Part shown: positions 1 through 10,560 of the stretch, piece after piece
Numbering within the stretch: the stretch's first letter is position 1
Layout: each line of letters begins with the position of its first letter
NCBI GenBank assembly: GCA_029706075.1
Contig: JAINUG010000396.1
Location: 186,001 to 250,000, forward strand
From: Aldrovandia affinis
Lineage: Eukaryota; Chordata; Actinopteri; Notacanthiformes; Halosauridae
Direction: 5' to 3'
Length of the DNA: 64,000 bases
The notes under the pieces: model-generated
Databases searched by the model: none
What the model was told of the DNA's origin: nothing
What the model saw: only the letters and a program-made list of their open reading frames with translations
Made by a program: the position numbers and the translations under genes

Positions 1-1118
1 TGCCAAGCTTAAATAGATTGAGTGCCTTAAGTCTATCATCATAACTTTTACCTTTCATACCAGGTATCAGTTTAGTTGCCCTTCTTTGGACTTCTTTCTT
101 CTTTCTATATCTTTCTTGTAGTGCGGTGCCCAGAACTGCACACAGAATTCTTAGTGAGGTCTGACAAAGGCATTAATATGTATTAACATTAATATAACCT
201 CCTTTGATTTATACTCAATACTTTTTGCTATGTATCCCAGCATCCTGTTGGCTTTTTTCACTGCTGTAGCACACTGCTTTGATGCAGATAGGCTTTGATC
301 AATTACAATTCCTAAGTCTTTCAAACTGAACACCGACTAACTTTTCTCCTCCCATAAAATACTCCTGTCTAATGTTTTTATTTCCCACATACATAACTTT
401 ACATTTAGCAATATTGAATGTCATCTGCCATGTATCTGCCCATTTTTGGATTTTGTTTAAATCATCTTGGATTACTTTAGTCAATTCCAAACTGTTTGCC
501 AAACCCCCAAGTTTATCATCTGCAAATTTAACTATTTTGCTACTAACGTCCATATCAAGATCGTTTATGTAAATAAGGAAGAGCAGAGGTCCCAGCACCA
601 ATCCCTGCGGGGCTCCACTGCCCACAGCACCTAGGTCAGATACGGCCCCACCTACTGTTACTCTTTGTATTCGCCCTTGCAGCCAATTATGAACCCACTC
701 TGAAACTAGTCCTGCAATTCCTACTGAATTAATTTTAGGAATGAGCCTCTCATGTGGTATGTGGTCAAATGTTTTCTGAAAGTCCAAATTTATAATATCA
801 TAAGCCTGGTTCAGGTCAACACACTTTGTAGCCTCTTCAAAAAAGTCCAGGAGGTTTGTTAGGCATGAGCTCCCTTTGAGAATACCATGTTGGCTCTTCC
901 TTAAAATACTATTATTTTTCAAGAATCATTCCAACTTATCCCTAATAATACATTCCAGCATTTTACATGCGATGCAAGTTAAACTGACAGGCCTATAGTT
1001 CCCTGGGTCAGTACGGTCCCCCTTCTTATATATTGGAATTATACTACCCTGCTTCCAGTCATCTGGTATTTCTCCAGTGATTATTTTCCCTCAGGTCGGT
1101 GGGTAATTGTACCCTCTT
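1..1118 (-). mobile_element. CR1-like non-LTR retrotransposon fragment (reverse transcriptase, 3' part)
   Basis: Degenerate reverse transcriptase of the CR1/jockey type, read on the minus strand. From about 1100 downwards the translation contains NYRPVSL, a palm block with LDFQKTFDHIPHERL, SGAPQGLVLGPLLFLIYIND and the catalytic box KFADD. A second frame at 333-151 carries KDLGIVIDQSL and KKANRMLGYIAK, which belong just after the palm. Continuing frames near 150-1 give a VRPH..VQFWAP block and RATKLIPGMKGKSYDDRLK, so the element runs off the window edge. At least two frame changes separate these blocks and the ADD box reads ADDK rather than ADDT, so it is a dead copy. The endonuclease is absent, as expected for a 5'-truncated insertion. 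The CR1 assignment rests on motif wording; another jockey-superclade family is possible. Confidence 0.82.
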
Positions 1119-1119
1119 C

Positions 1120-1387
1120 TAGTTCAACTTTCCCCCACTGAAACTCTGGGACCAGCAGTGACAAAGGCAAATGGAACTGACTCTGCCAAGACGGAACTCG
1201 CCAAGCCATGAACTGTAACTCTGACACACACACAGAGCCGCTTGCACATAACAATCTTGTGCCCCTGGGGGCAGACAGCCAATCGCCAGCACCGAATGGG
1301 ACTTCTGGTCAGGGACTTGAACCCAGGCTCCAGTGGGCAACCTGCACTTACAATAAGTGCCTTTACTGGTTGTGCCACTGGGGGATG
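1120..1387 (-). mobile_element. tRNA-derived SINE
   Basis: On the minus strand the block starts near 1386 with GTGGCACAACCAG, which resembles an RNA polymerase III A box. About 55 nt later it has GGTTCAAGTCCC, a good B box. The spacing and order fit the tRNA-related head of a SINE; the remaining ~200 nt are unrelated tail sequence ending next to the CR1-like fragment. There is no intact cloverleaf, so this is not a functional tRNA gene. The family is not named. Confidence 0.6.
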
Positions 1388-2486
1388 TGCCTGGAAGAGT
1401 TATTTTTCACATATCCCTGTTTAAACCTCTTTAAAAGTGAGAGCCCCATCAGGAGTGCAGTGTTCTGGAGTGGGGCTTTCTCCCTTCAGCTCCGTAACTC
1501 TGTGACACGGGGTGGGAGGCCTGTTCATAGGAACTCGGAAAGCCAAGTTTATCCAGATGGATCAGGGCAGATTGGCTGCTGTATAAAACAGAAAGAGAAA
1601 GACAGAGAAAGAGACAGACAGAGGAAGAGAGAGAGAAAGATAGCTTGGTCACCCCTTCCCCCCAACCCTGTCACATATCCTCCCAATCTTCCTGTAGTAC
1701 GTGAGGCTTCATCAGTGAAAGCTGCCAGTTTAATTAACCCCATCGGACTGCAGAGAAAACACTCACACTAATTGGGGTGTTGGGGGGGGCGTTAGTGGGG
1801 GGCTTGTTAGAGACAAGCTGTTATGTTAAGCGTAGAGCAGGAAAAAGCGTAACCTGAACGTTTGTCTCATTTTAATGTGAAGAGAAGGGGTGGGAATGGC
1901 AGTGTCGCACAGTAAGAGACAGGACCCAGGAGGGGTAAGGACATTGGTCCGCCCCGCCCCCCCCACTGCTGCCAAATCTGCTGGACCAGAATTCCCTGGG
2001 GCCCAGGAGAGGGATTACCCAGCAACCCCCATTCTGTATGGGGGCAGGGTCCACTGTGATAGGTGTGAGAGCACAGGTCGTCCAAGACAGCCAAGGCCAC
2101 TTAGAATTACAATCACATGGTCCCATTCAGAGAAACCAACAAAAACGAGAGCAGTGCACCCTGGGATACGCGCAGGACGTAGGACAGCCTCGAGCTTGGC
2201 CTTAAAGGAGCAAAAAGGGTTGAGACTGGTGTCAAAACAGAATTACAGAACAGAATCTTCTCCATACGCAGCACACCATAATTAGGAGAAATCTGTTTTA
2301 CCAGAGAATACGATAAGATCAAACTGATGAATTCTTCTCCAAGTAGCACAATTAAGGCAGAAGTAACCTACTGCAGAGACTCTTCCTATATCGCAATGCT
2401 TACTTCATTAGTTTCCAGTGAAAACTATAAAGACCAAAAAATAAAATAAAAGTGAAACCCCCGACCCTTAATACTTCCATACTCAC
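1388..2486. other. intron sequence, no gene recognised
   Basis: This lies downstream, in gene sense, of the pard3b-like exon at 2487-2590, so it should be the beginning of the next intron. It contains short purine-rich simple sequence at 1590-1640 and G- or C-rich runs near 1785-1800 and 1950-1965. Open frames here have no recognisable domain and no splice-site support. I looked for a further Par-3 exon in phase 0 on the minus strand and did not find one. Confidence 0.5.
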
Positions 2487-2590
2487 GGTAGGGGTGGGCC
2501 TGCCGTTGAGCTGTCTGCGTTGGGGGGGTCCCTTCTCAAACGTGGGACTGGGAGTGGAGTCACTACTGATCCTAACCAGTAGAGGGGTAC
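2487..2590 (-). CDS. pard3b: pard3b-like exon (downstream of the two), 104 nt
   Basis: Internal coding exon of a Par-3 family polarity scaffold, which organises the apical Par complex (Par-6, aPKC) at epithelial junctions. On the minus strand the acceptor is CTCTCAG before GTACC and the donor is GTGAGT after CCTACC. Joined in phase 1 to the exon at 5346-5496 it gives an AGT serine codon and then TPLLVRISSDSTPSP, followed by a polar Pro/Gln/Arg-rich tail of 34 codons in all, ending in phase 0. TPLLVR..SSD matches the PARD3B segment that precedes PDZ1; PARD3 itself has PLHVRRSSDP there, so PARD3B fits better. Odd point: the usual RRSSDP is RISSDS. I see no stop or frameshift. Neighbouring exons on the downstream side lie outside the window. 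Confidence 0.8.
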
Positions 2591-4682
2591 CTGAGAGAGA
2601 AAGCACACAGGTTAGACACCACTACGCAAAGCACAACTATGAAGCGGTGTGTGAGTGTTAGTGTGGGTTGTGAGTGTAAGTGCGTGAACGTGAGTGTGTG
2701 TGCATGTGCGTGTGTGATGTGAGAGTGTGAGTGTTAGTGTGTGTGAGTACGTTGCTGCTTAATGTAGGATTTTATGGCAGTTTGACATCTTATTTGAAGC
2801 AACAAACAAAAAAACAAAAAAACTGAAAGCTATCGAGTTCAGACACTCGAACCCAGGGCACATGAAGCTTGCCGTAAATCAAAGATCACAGACGGCTTCT
2901 CCTCACGGTGAGCAGGTTATCAGAGTGGGGTGGGGGAGGGAATCCACTTCCTGTCCCAATTCAATGAAACGCACTTCACAGGGAACGTCCGCTCTGAAGA
3001 GCCACTGTTTCCAAGGTTACGCCCCAAATTCTGCCTGTTCCCCTCAAGCTGAAAGAGCGCCCGGTAAATACAACTGGATGACAAACAATAAACCTGCTCT
3101 ATTTGATGAGGGTTATCAGACCCAAACAGCACCTGTGTGCCATACCTATAAACACCATCAATGTCAGACGTGCTGACCAGTCAGAGGTCGCCTCCGTCAC
3201 AGCATTCAAAGCATGCGACCTCAAACTTAAATTTGCCTTACCAATTTAGTCTCTTTTCATACTCCCCATTTCTCTCGGATTCATAAAGCCGTCGCATTGA
3301 GTGCTTCATTGGGTAGGGGGAAACTGCATCACTACGTCCTGATTCCCCTCTTTGTTCTTTCGCATTTCATTCCAGTTGAACTCAGGTAATCAGGTTTGAT
3401 TGAGCGGTTAAGAGAATGCTGATTTAGGCTCAACAACGCTAGTTACCTCTAAGAAGGTCTCATTAGATACTAAAGAAGCAAAAGTGTTCCCTTCACATAT
3501 TTGTCTTAAATTCTTGTCTTGAAGACACACTTCACTTACTTTTGTTTTTTTTCAAAGTACAGCACACTTGCAACTTTACATTTCCCAGAGAGACAGTGAG
3601 AGCGCTAGAGACAGAGAGACAGAGAGGACAAGGGGGAGGAACACACTTCTATATCCGCTCCGCCTGGCAGTAATAATGTGAATCTGAATTCAAATGTTCC
3701 ACAGCACCACACAGACTCCAGACCCGCAGAGAGTCAACCAGACAGAAGCTATTTAGGGCTTCAAAGTGAAAGCTGCCAGGAGTTGTTTTAGAATGTCATT
3801 TTCACAAACCCTCCCTTTCCTCTGTTTATTTTTTTGTAAAATGTTCTCCTAAACACACATTTCCTCTTCTCTCTCTTTTTATCCCGTGTTTGTCCCACAA
3901 TCTGTCTGACAGCAGCCCTGCCCATCATCATCCCCTCCCTCCACCGCTGTCATGGAAATGCTTCAATACATGATGTGCCCCGCCCACCTTAGCTGGAGTT
4001 TGACCCACAAGCTCCTGACTGACTCCACTTTCCAAAGGGACACAGAGAAGAGCTGATTCGACACAGCCACCCTGAATCTCTGTACTTCTACACACCCATG
4101 AGCACAGTCATCCTGAATCGGAGTTCTGTGACCCTGCATATCTGTGGTGCTTTATATATACATTGCTGCGCTACAGTATCATCCTCTATGAGAATATAAA
4201 CGTGGCTCCTTTACTACCTGTATCCTGCACTTCAGTCTGAATCTCAGATTAGATGTTTCATTGTAATTCAGTTTTGAAACAAACTCTAAAACTGCTTTCA
4301 GCTAAAAAAACTAAAATATGTCATGATACTGAGACACACCCATGGCAGAAATCATTAACTGAGAATAGGAGCTCTGAAGACATAACGTTTATTAAACATC
4401 CCAAAAAGGTTAATTTTCTACAGTGTTTAATTGCCATCTTTGCTTAAACACAGTCCAAATGAGAGGCAGTACGTTTGTAAAGGTACGTGTGGTTTTCCAC
4501 CCACAGCGAGGAGGACTCTGGGTGGTCCCCTGCTAAAACAGGGCCTACATGGGAGGGACAGCACACAGCTGGAGGAGCTGAACACTGGCCAGCTTCACCA
4601 ACACTGCTGTGCCATCAGATACTCTACCCCCATTTACTGAGTGGAACACCAACACACCAAACCTCACCTTATGTTTTACTAG

Positions 4683-4805
4683 TGTGGTGTGTGTGTGTGT
4701 GGGAATGTGCAGAGTGTGTGTGAAGTGTGTGTGTGTGGGGTGTGTGAAGTGTGTGTGTGCGGGGTGTGTGTGTGATGTGTGTATGTGTATGAGTGGGGTG
4801 TGTGA
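4683..4805. repeat. (GT)n-rich microsatellite, interrupted
   Basis: Mostly GT dinucleotides on the plus strand with GAAGTG and GGGGTG interruptions. It lies in the intron between the two pard3b-like exons; transcribed in gene sense it is CA-rich. Confidence 0.9.
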
Positions 4806-4822
4806 AGCTAAACTTTTTTTTT

Positions 4823-4942
4823 AACCTCTGGAAGTTTACTGCTAACCTTTGTACCATTTCAGGTTATTCACTGGACTTGAACTGTTTAAATTTCTGGAAA
4901 AAACTGGAAAATGGGGGTGTTCTAAAACTTTTACCGGTAGTG
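4823..4942 (-). mobile_element. Tc1-like transposon terminal fragment
   Basis: Ends at 4942 with the TIR CGGTAGTG followed by TA. The sequence GGGGTGTTCTAAAACTTTT just inside is the reverse complement of the terminal sequence at 46210-46240, and the first ~110 bp of both copies match in inverted orientation. Only one end is present; no transposase remains. Confidence 0.7.
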
Positions 4943-4944
<2 letters not shown>

Positions 4945-4975
<31 letters not shown>

Positions 4976-5010
4976 TGTGTACGTGTACGTGTATGAGTGG
5001 GGTGTGTGAA

Positions 5011-5047
<37 letters not shown>

Positions 5048-5059
5048 AGTGGGTGTGTG

Positions 5060-5116
<57 letters not shown>

Positions 5117-5196
5117 AGTGGGGTGTGTATGAGTGGGGTGTGTGTGTGTGATGTGTGTATGTGTGTATGAGTAGGGTGTGTGAAGTGTGTGTGTGT

Positions 5197-5232
<36 letters not shown>

Positions 5233-5330
5233 ATATGAGAGCGGTGTGTGAAGTGTGTGTGTGGTGTGTGTGTGTGTGTATATGAGCAGGGTGTATGTTT
5301 GGGGTGTGTGGGGCGTGTGTGTGTTGGAGG
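4945..5330. repeat. long (GT)n array downstream of the 151-nt exon
   Basis: Nearly uninterrupted GT dinucleotides on the plus strand, broken by short ATGAGTGGGGT and GAAGT units that recur and give higher-order structure. In the minus-strand transcript it is a (CA)n tract starting about 15 nt after the donor of exon 5346-5496. It is complementary to the (UG)n tract in front of the same exon. Confidence 0.92.
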
Positions 5331-5345
5331 GGGGGTGGTACTTAC

Positions 5346-5496
5346 TGGACTTGAGGGCAGAGGAGTTGATCTCAATCTCATGTCCTCTGCTTGGCTGGAA
5401 GACAGACAGCTCAGAGTCATAGGGGTCTGGGCTGGAACCCCCAGGATTCACTGTTGCCCTTTGCTGGGCCTCCTGCTCCTCGTACACCGCCATGAG
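5346..5496 (-). CDS. pard3b: pard3b-like exon (upstream of the two), 151 nt
   Basis: Internal coding exon of a Par-3 family scaffold protein. On the minus strand it opens CTC ATG GCG after an acceptor ending GTGTAG and closes at TCCA before the donor GTAAGT. The 50 codons begin LMAVYEEQE and end EIEINSSALKS, leaving one base for the next exon. In PARD3 and PARD3B the same position, right after the N-terminal oligomerisation domain and a DKDKL motif, reads L-AVF-EQ, then a Ser/Pro-rich spacer, then EIEVTPS. The EEQE and SALK details favour PARD3B. The in-frame ATG is internal and should not be taken as the start. Odd point: the acceptor has no polypyrimidine tract, only TG repeats. Confidence 0.83.

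Positions 5497-5498
<2 letters not shown>

Positions 5499-5534
<36 letters not shown>
5499..5534. repeat. (CA)18 array abutting the splice acceptor
   Basis: About 18 CA units on the plus strand, so the pre-mRNA on the minus strand has roughly (UG)18 running directly into the UAG acceptor of the 151-nt exon. It takes the place normally held by the polypyrimidine tract. Confidence 0.93.
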
Positions 5535-5539
<5 letters not shown>

Positions 5540-6007
5540 GTTATATAACACAATCACACACAAACAGACAAAACTGAAGAAAGCACTTCTCAAACATGTC
5601 AGTGGCAGGATAACTGAGGAAACCACAAGCACTGAAATATTACAAATGTCACTGAAATCAATAATATTACCCACATCACTTTCATCGCCGATTTCACAAA
5701 TACCAATTGTAAGGTCTTATAAATTTAGACTACTCTTACATTATAAATTCTATATTATTGATTTGAATTTTAAATCTGATACTGTTGGCCCAGATTCCTC
5801 TCACAGTTCATTAGAGCATACAGTTAAAGAGCACAACTCATCCTAGAGGCCATAAAAGCAGAAGAGGTAAAAGAGTTTACACCTGTCTGAGCCCTGCCTC
5901 ACAAACTACACCTTCCTTTTACCTGCCTGAGACTGGAAACACATCACCACCATCCTCTCATTTCCAGCCCTTTTACCCTACTCTTTTATGAACCTGATCA
6001 AAAATCC
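5535..6007. other. intron sequence, nothing recognised
   Basis: First bases of the large upstream intron beyond the CA array. AT-rich single-copy-looking DNA with no supported exon, RNA gene or repeat element. Confidence 0.5.
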
Positions 6008-8345
6008 CAACCAACACAAGAGCACACCAACATCACAATACACCAACATAAGAGCACACCAACATCACAATACACCAACACACTAGCACATCAACACACC
6101 AGCACGCCAACATCACAATACACCAACACAACAGCACACCAACATCACAATACACCAATACACCAACACGACAGCACACCAACATCACAATACACCAACA
6201 CAACAGCACACCAACACACCAACACAACAGCACACCAACATCACAATACACCAACACACCAACACACTAGCACATCAACACACCAGCACGCCAACATCAC
6301 GACACACCAACACAACAGCACACCAACATCACAATACACCAACACAACAGCACACCAACATCACAATACGCCAACACACCAACACACTAGCACATCAACA
6401 CACCTGCATGCCAACATCACAACACACCAACACACCAACACAACAGCACACCAACATCACAATACACCAACACAACAGCACACCAACACACCAACACAAC
6501 AGCACACCAACATCACAATACACCAACACACTAGCACATCAACATCACAACACAACAGCACACCAACACAACAGCACAACAACATCACAATACACCAACA
6601 CAACAACACACCAACACAACAGCACACCAACACACCAACATCACAATACACCAGCACACAAAGATACCAACACACCAACACACCAACATAACAATACACC
6701 AACACACCAACACAACAACACACCAACATAACAATACACCAACACACCAGCACAACAACACACCAACACACCAACACAACAACACACCAACACAACAGAA
6801 CACCAACACAACAGCACACCAACACAACAGCACACCAACACCACAATACACCAACACAACAGCACACCAACATCACAATACACCAACATCACAATGCAGC
6901 AACACACCAACATCACAATACACCAACACACCAACACAACAGCAGACCAACATCACAATACACCAACACACCAACACAACAGCACACCAACACAACAACA
7001 TCACAACACAACAGCACACATTTACATTTACATTTTAAGCATTTAGCAGACGCTCTTATCCAGAGTGACTTACAAGATGTGCATTAATACAAGGTAAGAA
7101 CAATCATAGTTGGCGCACAAGATCAGTGCAGTAAAACGGCAATAGACATCATTGCAGGCGTCTGCACACTAACACAACAGCACACCAACATCACAATACA
7201 CCAACACACCAACACAACAGCACACCAACACAACAGCACACCAACACAACAACATCACAACACAACAGCACACCAACACACCAACATCACAACACAACAG
7301 CACACCAACACAACAGCACACCAACATCACAATACACCAACACACCAACACAACAGCACACCAACATAACAACATCACAACACAACAGCACACCAACATC
7401 ACAACACAACAGCACACCAACACAACAGCACACCAACATCACAATACACCAACACACCAACACAACAGCACACCAACATAACAATTCACCAACACACCAA
7501 CACAACAGCACACCAACATCACAATACACCAACACTCCAACACACTAGCACATCAACACACCAACACCACAATACACCAACACACCAACACGACAGCACA
7601 CCAACATCACAATACACCAACACTCCAACATCACAACACAACAGCACACCAACACAACAGCACACCAACATCACAATACACCAACACACCAACACAACAG
7701 TACACCAACATCACAATACACCAGCACACAAACACACCAACATAACAACACAACAACACACCAACATAACAATACACCAACACACCAACACAACAGCACA
7801 CCAACACAACAGCACACCAACATCACAATACACCAACACACCAACATCACAACACACCAACACACCAACATCACAACACAACAGCACACCAACACAACAG
7901 CACACCAACATCACAATACACCAACACTCCAACACACTAGCACATCAACACACCAACACCACAATACACCAACACACCAACACGACAGCACACCAACATC
8001 ACAATACACCAACACACCAACATCACAATACACCAACACACCAACATCACAATACAGCAACACACCAACATCACAACACAACAGCACACCAGCACACCAA
8101 CATCACAATACACCAACACCCCAACACAACAGCACACCAACCTAACAATACACCAAAACAACAGCACACCAACATCACAATACACCAACACAACAACACA
8201 CCAACAGAACAACACAACAACACACCAACATCACAATACACCAGCACACAAACACACCAACACAACAGTACACCAACATCGCAACACACCAACACAACAG
8301 CACACCAACATACCAACACACAAATCCACCAACATTCCAATTAAC
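6008..8345. repeat. octamer-based satellite (minisatellite), ~2.3 kb
   Basis: Built from 8-bp words of the types AACACACC, AACACAAC, AGCACACC, AACATCAC and AATACACC. They combine into 32- and 40-bp higher-order units that recur through the block. The plus strand is almost free of G, so the minus strand is a G/T strand. The array is split at 7020-7166 by an inverted LINE tail. Degenerate A/C-rich sequence continues to about 8530. Long minus-strand open frames rich in Cys, Val and Leu are by-products of the repeat and not genes. Confidence 0.95.
7020..7166 (-). mobile_element. 5'-truncated L2-type LINE tail inside the satellite
   Basis: Reverse complement of the 3' end seen at 38080-38232 and 47760-47885: it includes GCAATGATGTCTATTG, CACATCTTGTAAGTC, AGAGCGTCTGCTAAATGC and ends in an (AAATGT)n tail. 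Only ~147 bp are present. Target-site duplication cannot be read because both flanks are satellite units. Confidence 0.85.
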
Positions 8346-8530
8346 ACATCAAATGGATTCATTCAAAATCAACACCCCAACATACCAACCAACACACCAA
8401 CATCTTAACCAACACACCAACCTACACACCCAAAATTCTAAGCACCACACCAACACACCTAAAAAAAAACACAAAACACACCCATCAAGAACCCTGATCA
8501 ACACACCAACAATCCAAACCAGCACACCCA

Positions 8531-8894
8531 TGCCCAGGACGGCCCTGCCTGTTGTACCTTATGGATCAGTACACTATAGAGGACATCCAAGGAGCCCAGC
8601 ATGGCCTACGCTGTGCTGTGGGTCTGTTCACAGTGTGCGAGGGTCCATTCGCAGAGTTGCTTTGTGTGTGAGAGTGCGCGGCTCTAGCCTTGCTGTTATA
8701 TAGAGGAATCTGAGCCTATTGATGTGGCCTCTGACAGGGCAGCCAGCCCCAGGGCAGCGGTGCTGTTCTAGCGAGATCCATGACTGTCAATAGAGCTCTG
8801 TCTCGCAATGTGTGCACAAACACACTGCCCTATGGGAGAGAGACTGTACTAGCAAAGCCAGAGCTTTCCCTGTGCCCGGGTCACACAGAGTAAA

Positions 8895-8897
<3 letters not shown>
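8531..8897. other. unique intron sequence, no gene seen
   Basis: GC-richer block between the satellite and a CA array. I checked both strands for Par-3 family coding sequence and splice sites and found none. It could hold regulatory DNA, but nothing in the sequence shows this. Confidence 0.4.
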
Positions 8898-8944
<47 letters not shown>

Positions 8945-9093
8945 TACACACAGGCACACAGGCACACACACACACACACACACACCTACATACACACAGG
9001 CACACACACACACGCACGTGCACACACACACATATACACACACGCACGCACACACATGCAACACACACACACACACACATACACACACACAGG
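8898..9093. repeat. (CA)n microsatellite, compound
   Basis: Plus-strand CA repeat with ATACACACAGG and CACGCACG interruptions; the first ~40 bp are perfect. Confidence 0.95.
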
Positions 9094-9127
9094 CATTGGT
9101 TTACTGAGGCAATAAACCAATAAACCA

Positions 9128-9380
9128 AATTAAATCAGGCTCCAAAAAGAAAACACACAAAGCAATGGACAGATCCTGACTAAGTGACCACAGCCTGGCA
9201 ACTGAACAAGGCAGACACAAAAATATTTTGTATGTGGTCACTGTAAGACAGGAGAGGTGGAGACAGATACGTGCTTTCTCCTTCATTGTGAAATATACTC
9301 CATTTCAAAAACAAGAAAACATTTTTCAGGACCAACAGCCCAATACATCTTAGCCGATCATAACCACCAGCACTAATATG
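9128..9380 (+). mobile_element. LINE-like C-terminal fragment (family B, copy 1)
   Basis: Diverged copy of the block at 41990-42350: shared stretches include CAGATCCTGAC, GTGACCACAGC, AAGACAGGAGAGG and CAACAGCCC. In the better copy this encodes a Cys/His-containing C-terminal module (see 41780-42353). Frame is lost here. Confidence 0.6.
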
Positions 9381-9506
9381 TAATAAATAATACATTTAAA
9401 AGATAAATTGAATGCATCATCAATTTCATACACATTGTCTAAAATTCTAAAACTATCAATATACGCGGACAAAAAAAAAAAAAAAAATATTATTGGTTTC
9501 AATGTA

Positions 9507-10008
9507 CAGGTAACTGCCAAAACAAAGGAAACGCTTTGAGTAAATTAAGGGTTCTGGTGGCTCTGTCATGGTGTGGGATGCATTTTCCTGCCATGGTTTA
9601 GGTCCAACTCCTTAGACAGCAAAGTAAACGCCAATCAATACAAAGCCATTCTGAGTGATCACCTTCATCCTATGGTGTGTCCTGATGGGAGTGGTCTCTT
9701 CCAGGATGACAATTCCCCCATCCACTGGGCACGAGTGATCACTGAATGGTGTAATGAGCATGAAAATTATGTATCATATGCCATGGCCGTCTCAGCCACC
9801 AGATCTCAGCCCAATTGAACACTCATGGGAGATTCTGGAGCGGCGCCTGAGACAACGTTCTCCACCACTATCAACAAAACATCAAATTATGGACTTTCTT
9901 GCAGAGGAATGGTGTTGCATCCCTCCAATAGAGTTCCAGACACTTGTAGAATATATGCCAAGGTACATTGAAGCTGTTCTGGCAGCTCATGGTGGCCCAA
10001 CCCCCTAT
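9507..10008 (+). mobile_element. internally deleted Tc1-like transposon
   Basis: Begins after TA with CAGGTAACTGCCAAAAC, a Tc1-type terminal sequence. It jumps almost at once into the middle of a transposase. Two overlapping frames cover the catalytic region: GLFQDDNSPIHWA with the second aspartate, then PSQPPDLSPIEHSWEILERRL with the third acidic residue, then the C-terminus. The N-terminal DNA-binding domain and first aspartate are missing and a frameshift lies between the blocks near 9780-9815. The right end is cut at a TA by the next element. Confidence 0.8.
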
Positions 10009-10010
10009 TA

Positions 10011-10560
10011 CAGTTTTTTACGATTGCTTTGACTCATTTTGCACAACAGAGTTTCAATGTGCAAAACTCTTAATACAGAATGCCATACTGCTCATTTTGG
10101 GTTCAAAATATGAGGCAAAATAAAAATACTGTCAAAAATATGTCAAATGAGAGAATATTATATGCAAAAGTTTATCATAGCACCAAAACATTAGATATTT
10201 TCAACAGTGAAGTTAAATCATTGCTGAATTTTCAATATACAACAGTCATCATCAAACAATGCTGCCAAACACAAAATCCTTCTAATCAGAAAAGAGTTTG
10301 AAAGTGTTCTTTGGTCATAACACAAAATGCTATAATCCTAATCGTGGGCTTAAAATCACATATTGCATGCAAAATAAAAATAATTGAAGCAAATTAGATT
10401 GTGTATCATGCAAACGTTTTTCATAGCATCAGAACATTGGATATGTTCATCGTTGAAGTTTAATTATTGGCGTATTTTCAAATACAACGGCCATTATCAA
10501 ATAATGCTGTCAAACACAAAATATTTGTCAACAAAAAAGATTATGCAAGGGTAATTTCCT
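10011..10560. mobile_element. IS630/Tc1-like terminal remnant with ~246-bp internal tandem repeat
   Basis: Starts after TA with CAGTTTTTTACGATTG and shares ~300 bp with the element starting at 16090, including TTCAATGTGCAAAACTC and GCTGCCAAACACAAAATCC. A second, diverged copy of the 10120-10296 segment follows at about 10366-10540, including CATAGCA.CA.AACATT and the AATGCTG.CAAACACAAAAT block. No transposase is visible and the right end is unresolved. Confidence 0.55.

Larger units (their letters stand above)
2591..5345 (-). other. intron between the two pard3b-like exons (2755 bp)
   Basis: Bounded by donor GTAAGT (minus strand, 5345-5340) and acceptor CAG (2593-2591). It contains GT/CA dinucleotide arrays at 4683-4805 and 4945-5330 and one Tc1-like terminal fragment at 4823-4942. 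A GT-rich tract also occurs at 2655-2750. The rest (2750-4680) is unique-looking DNA with purine-rich tracts near 3590-3640; no exon or RNA gene was recognised in it. Confidence 0.75.

Noticed and set aside
1310..1386. tRNA gene on the minus strand
   Set aside because: A and B boxes are present, but arms do not pair into a cloverleaf and the sequence continues into a SINE body.
1208..2285. Plus-strand frames of 187 and 131 codons
   Set aside because: They overlap the SINE and simple repeats, show no domain and no splice signals, and oppose the host gene.
5491..5493. ATG at the beginning of the pard3b-like exon as a translation start
   Set aside because: It is preceded by a splice acceptor and an in-frame Leu codon that matches the internal L-AVF-EQ motif of Par-3 proteins; it is an internal methionine.
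6033..8340. Long minus-strand open frames encoding Cys/Val/Leu-rich proteins of up to 139 residues
   Set aside because: They follow exactly the 8-bp satellite words (24 nt, 8 residues per cycle), occur in overlapping frames and have no start context or domain. They are repeat artefacts.
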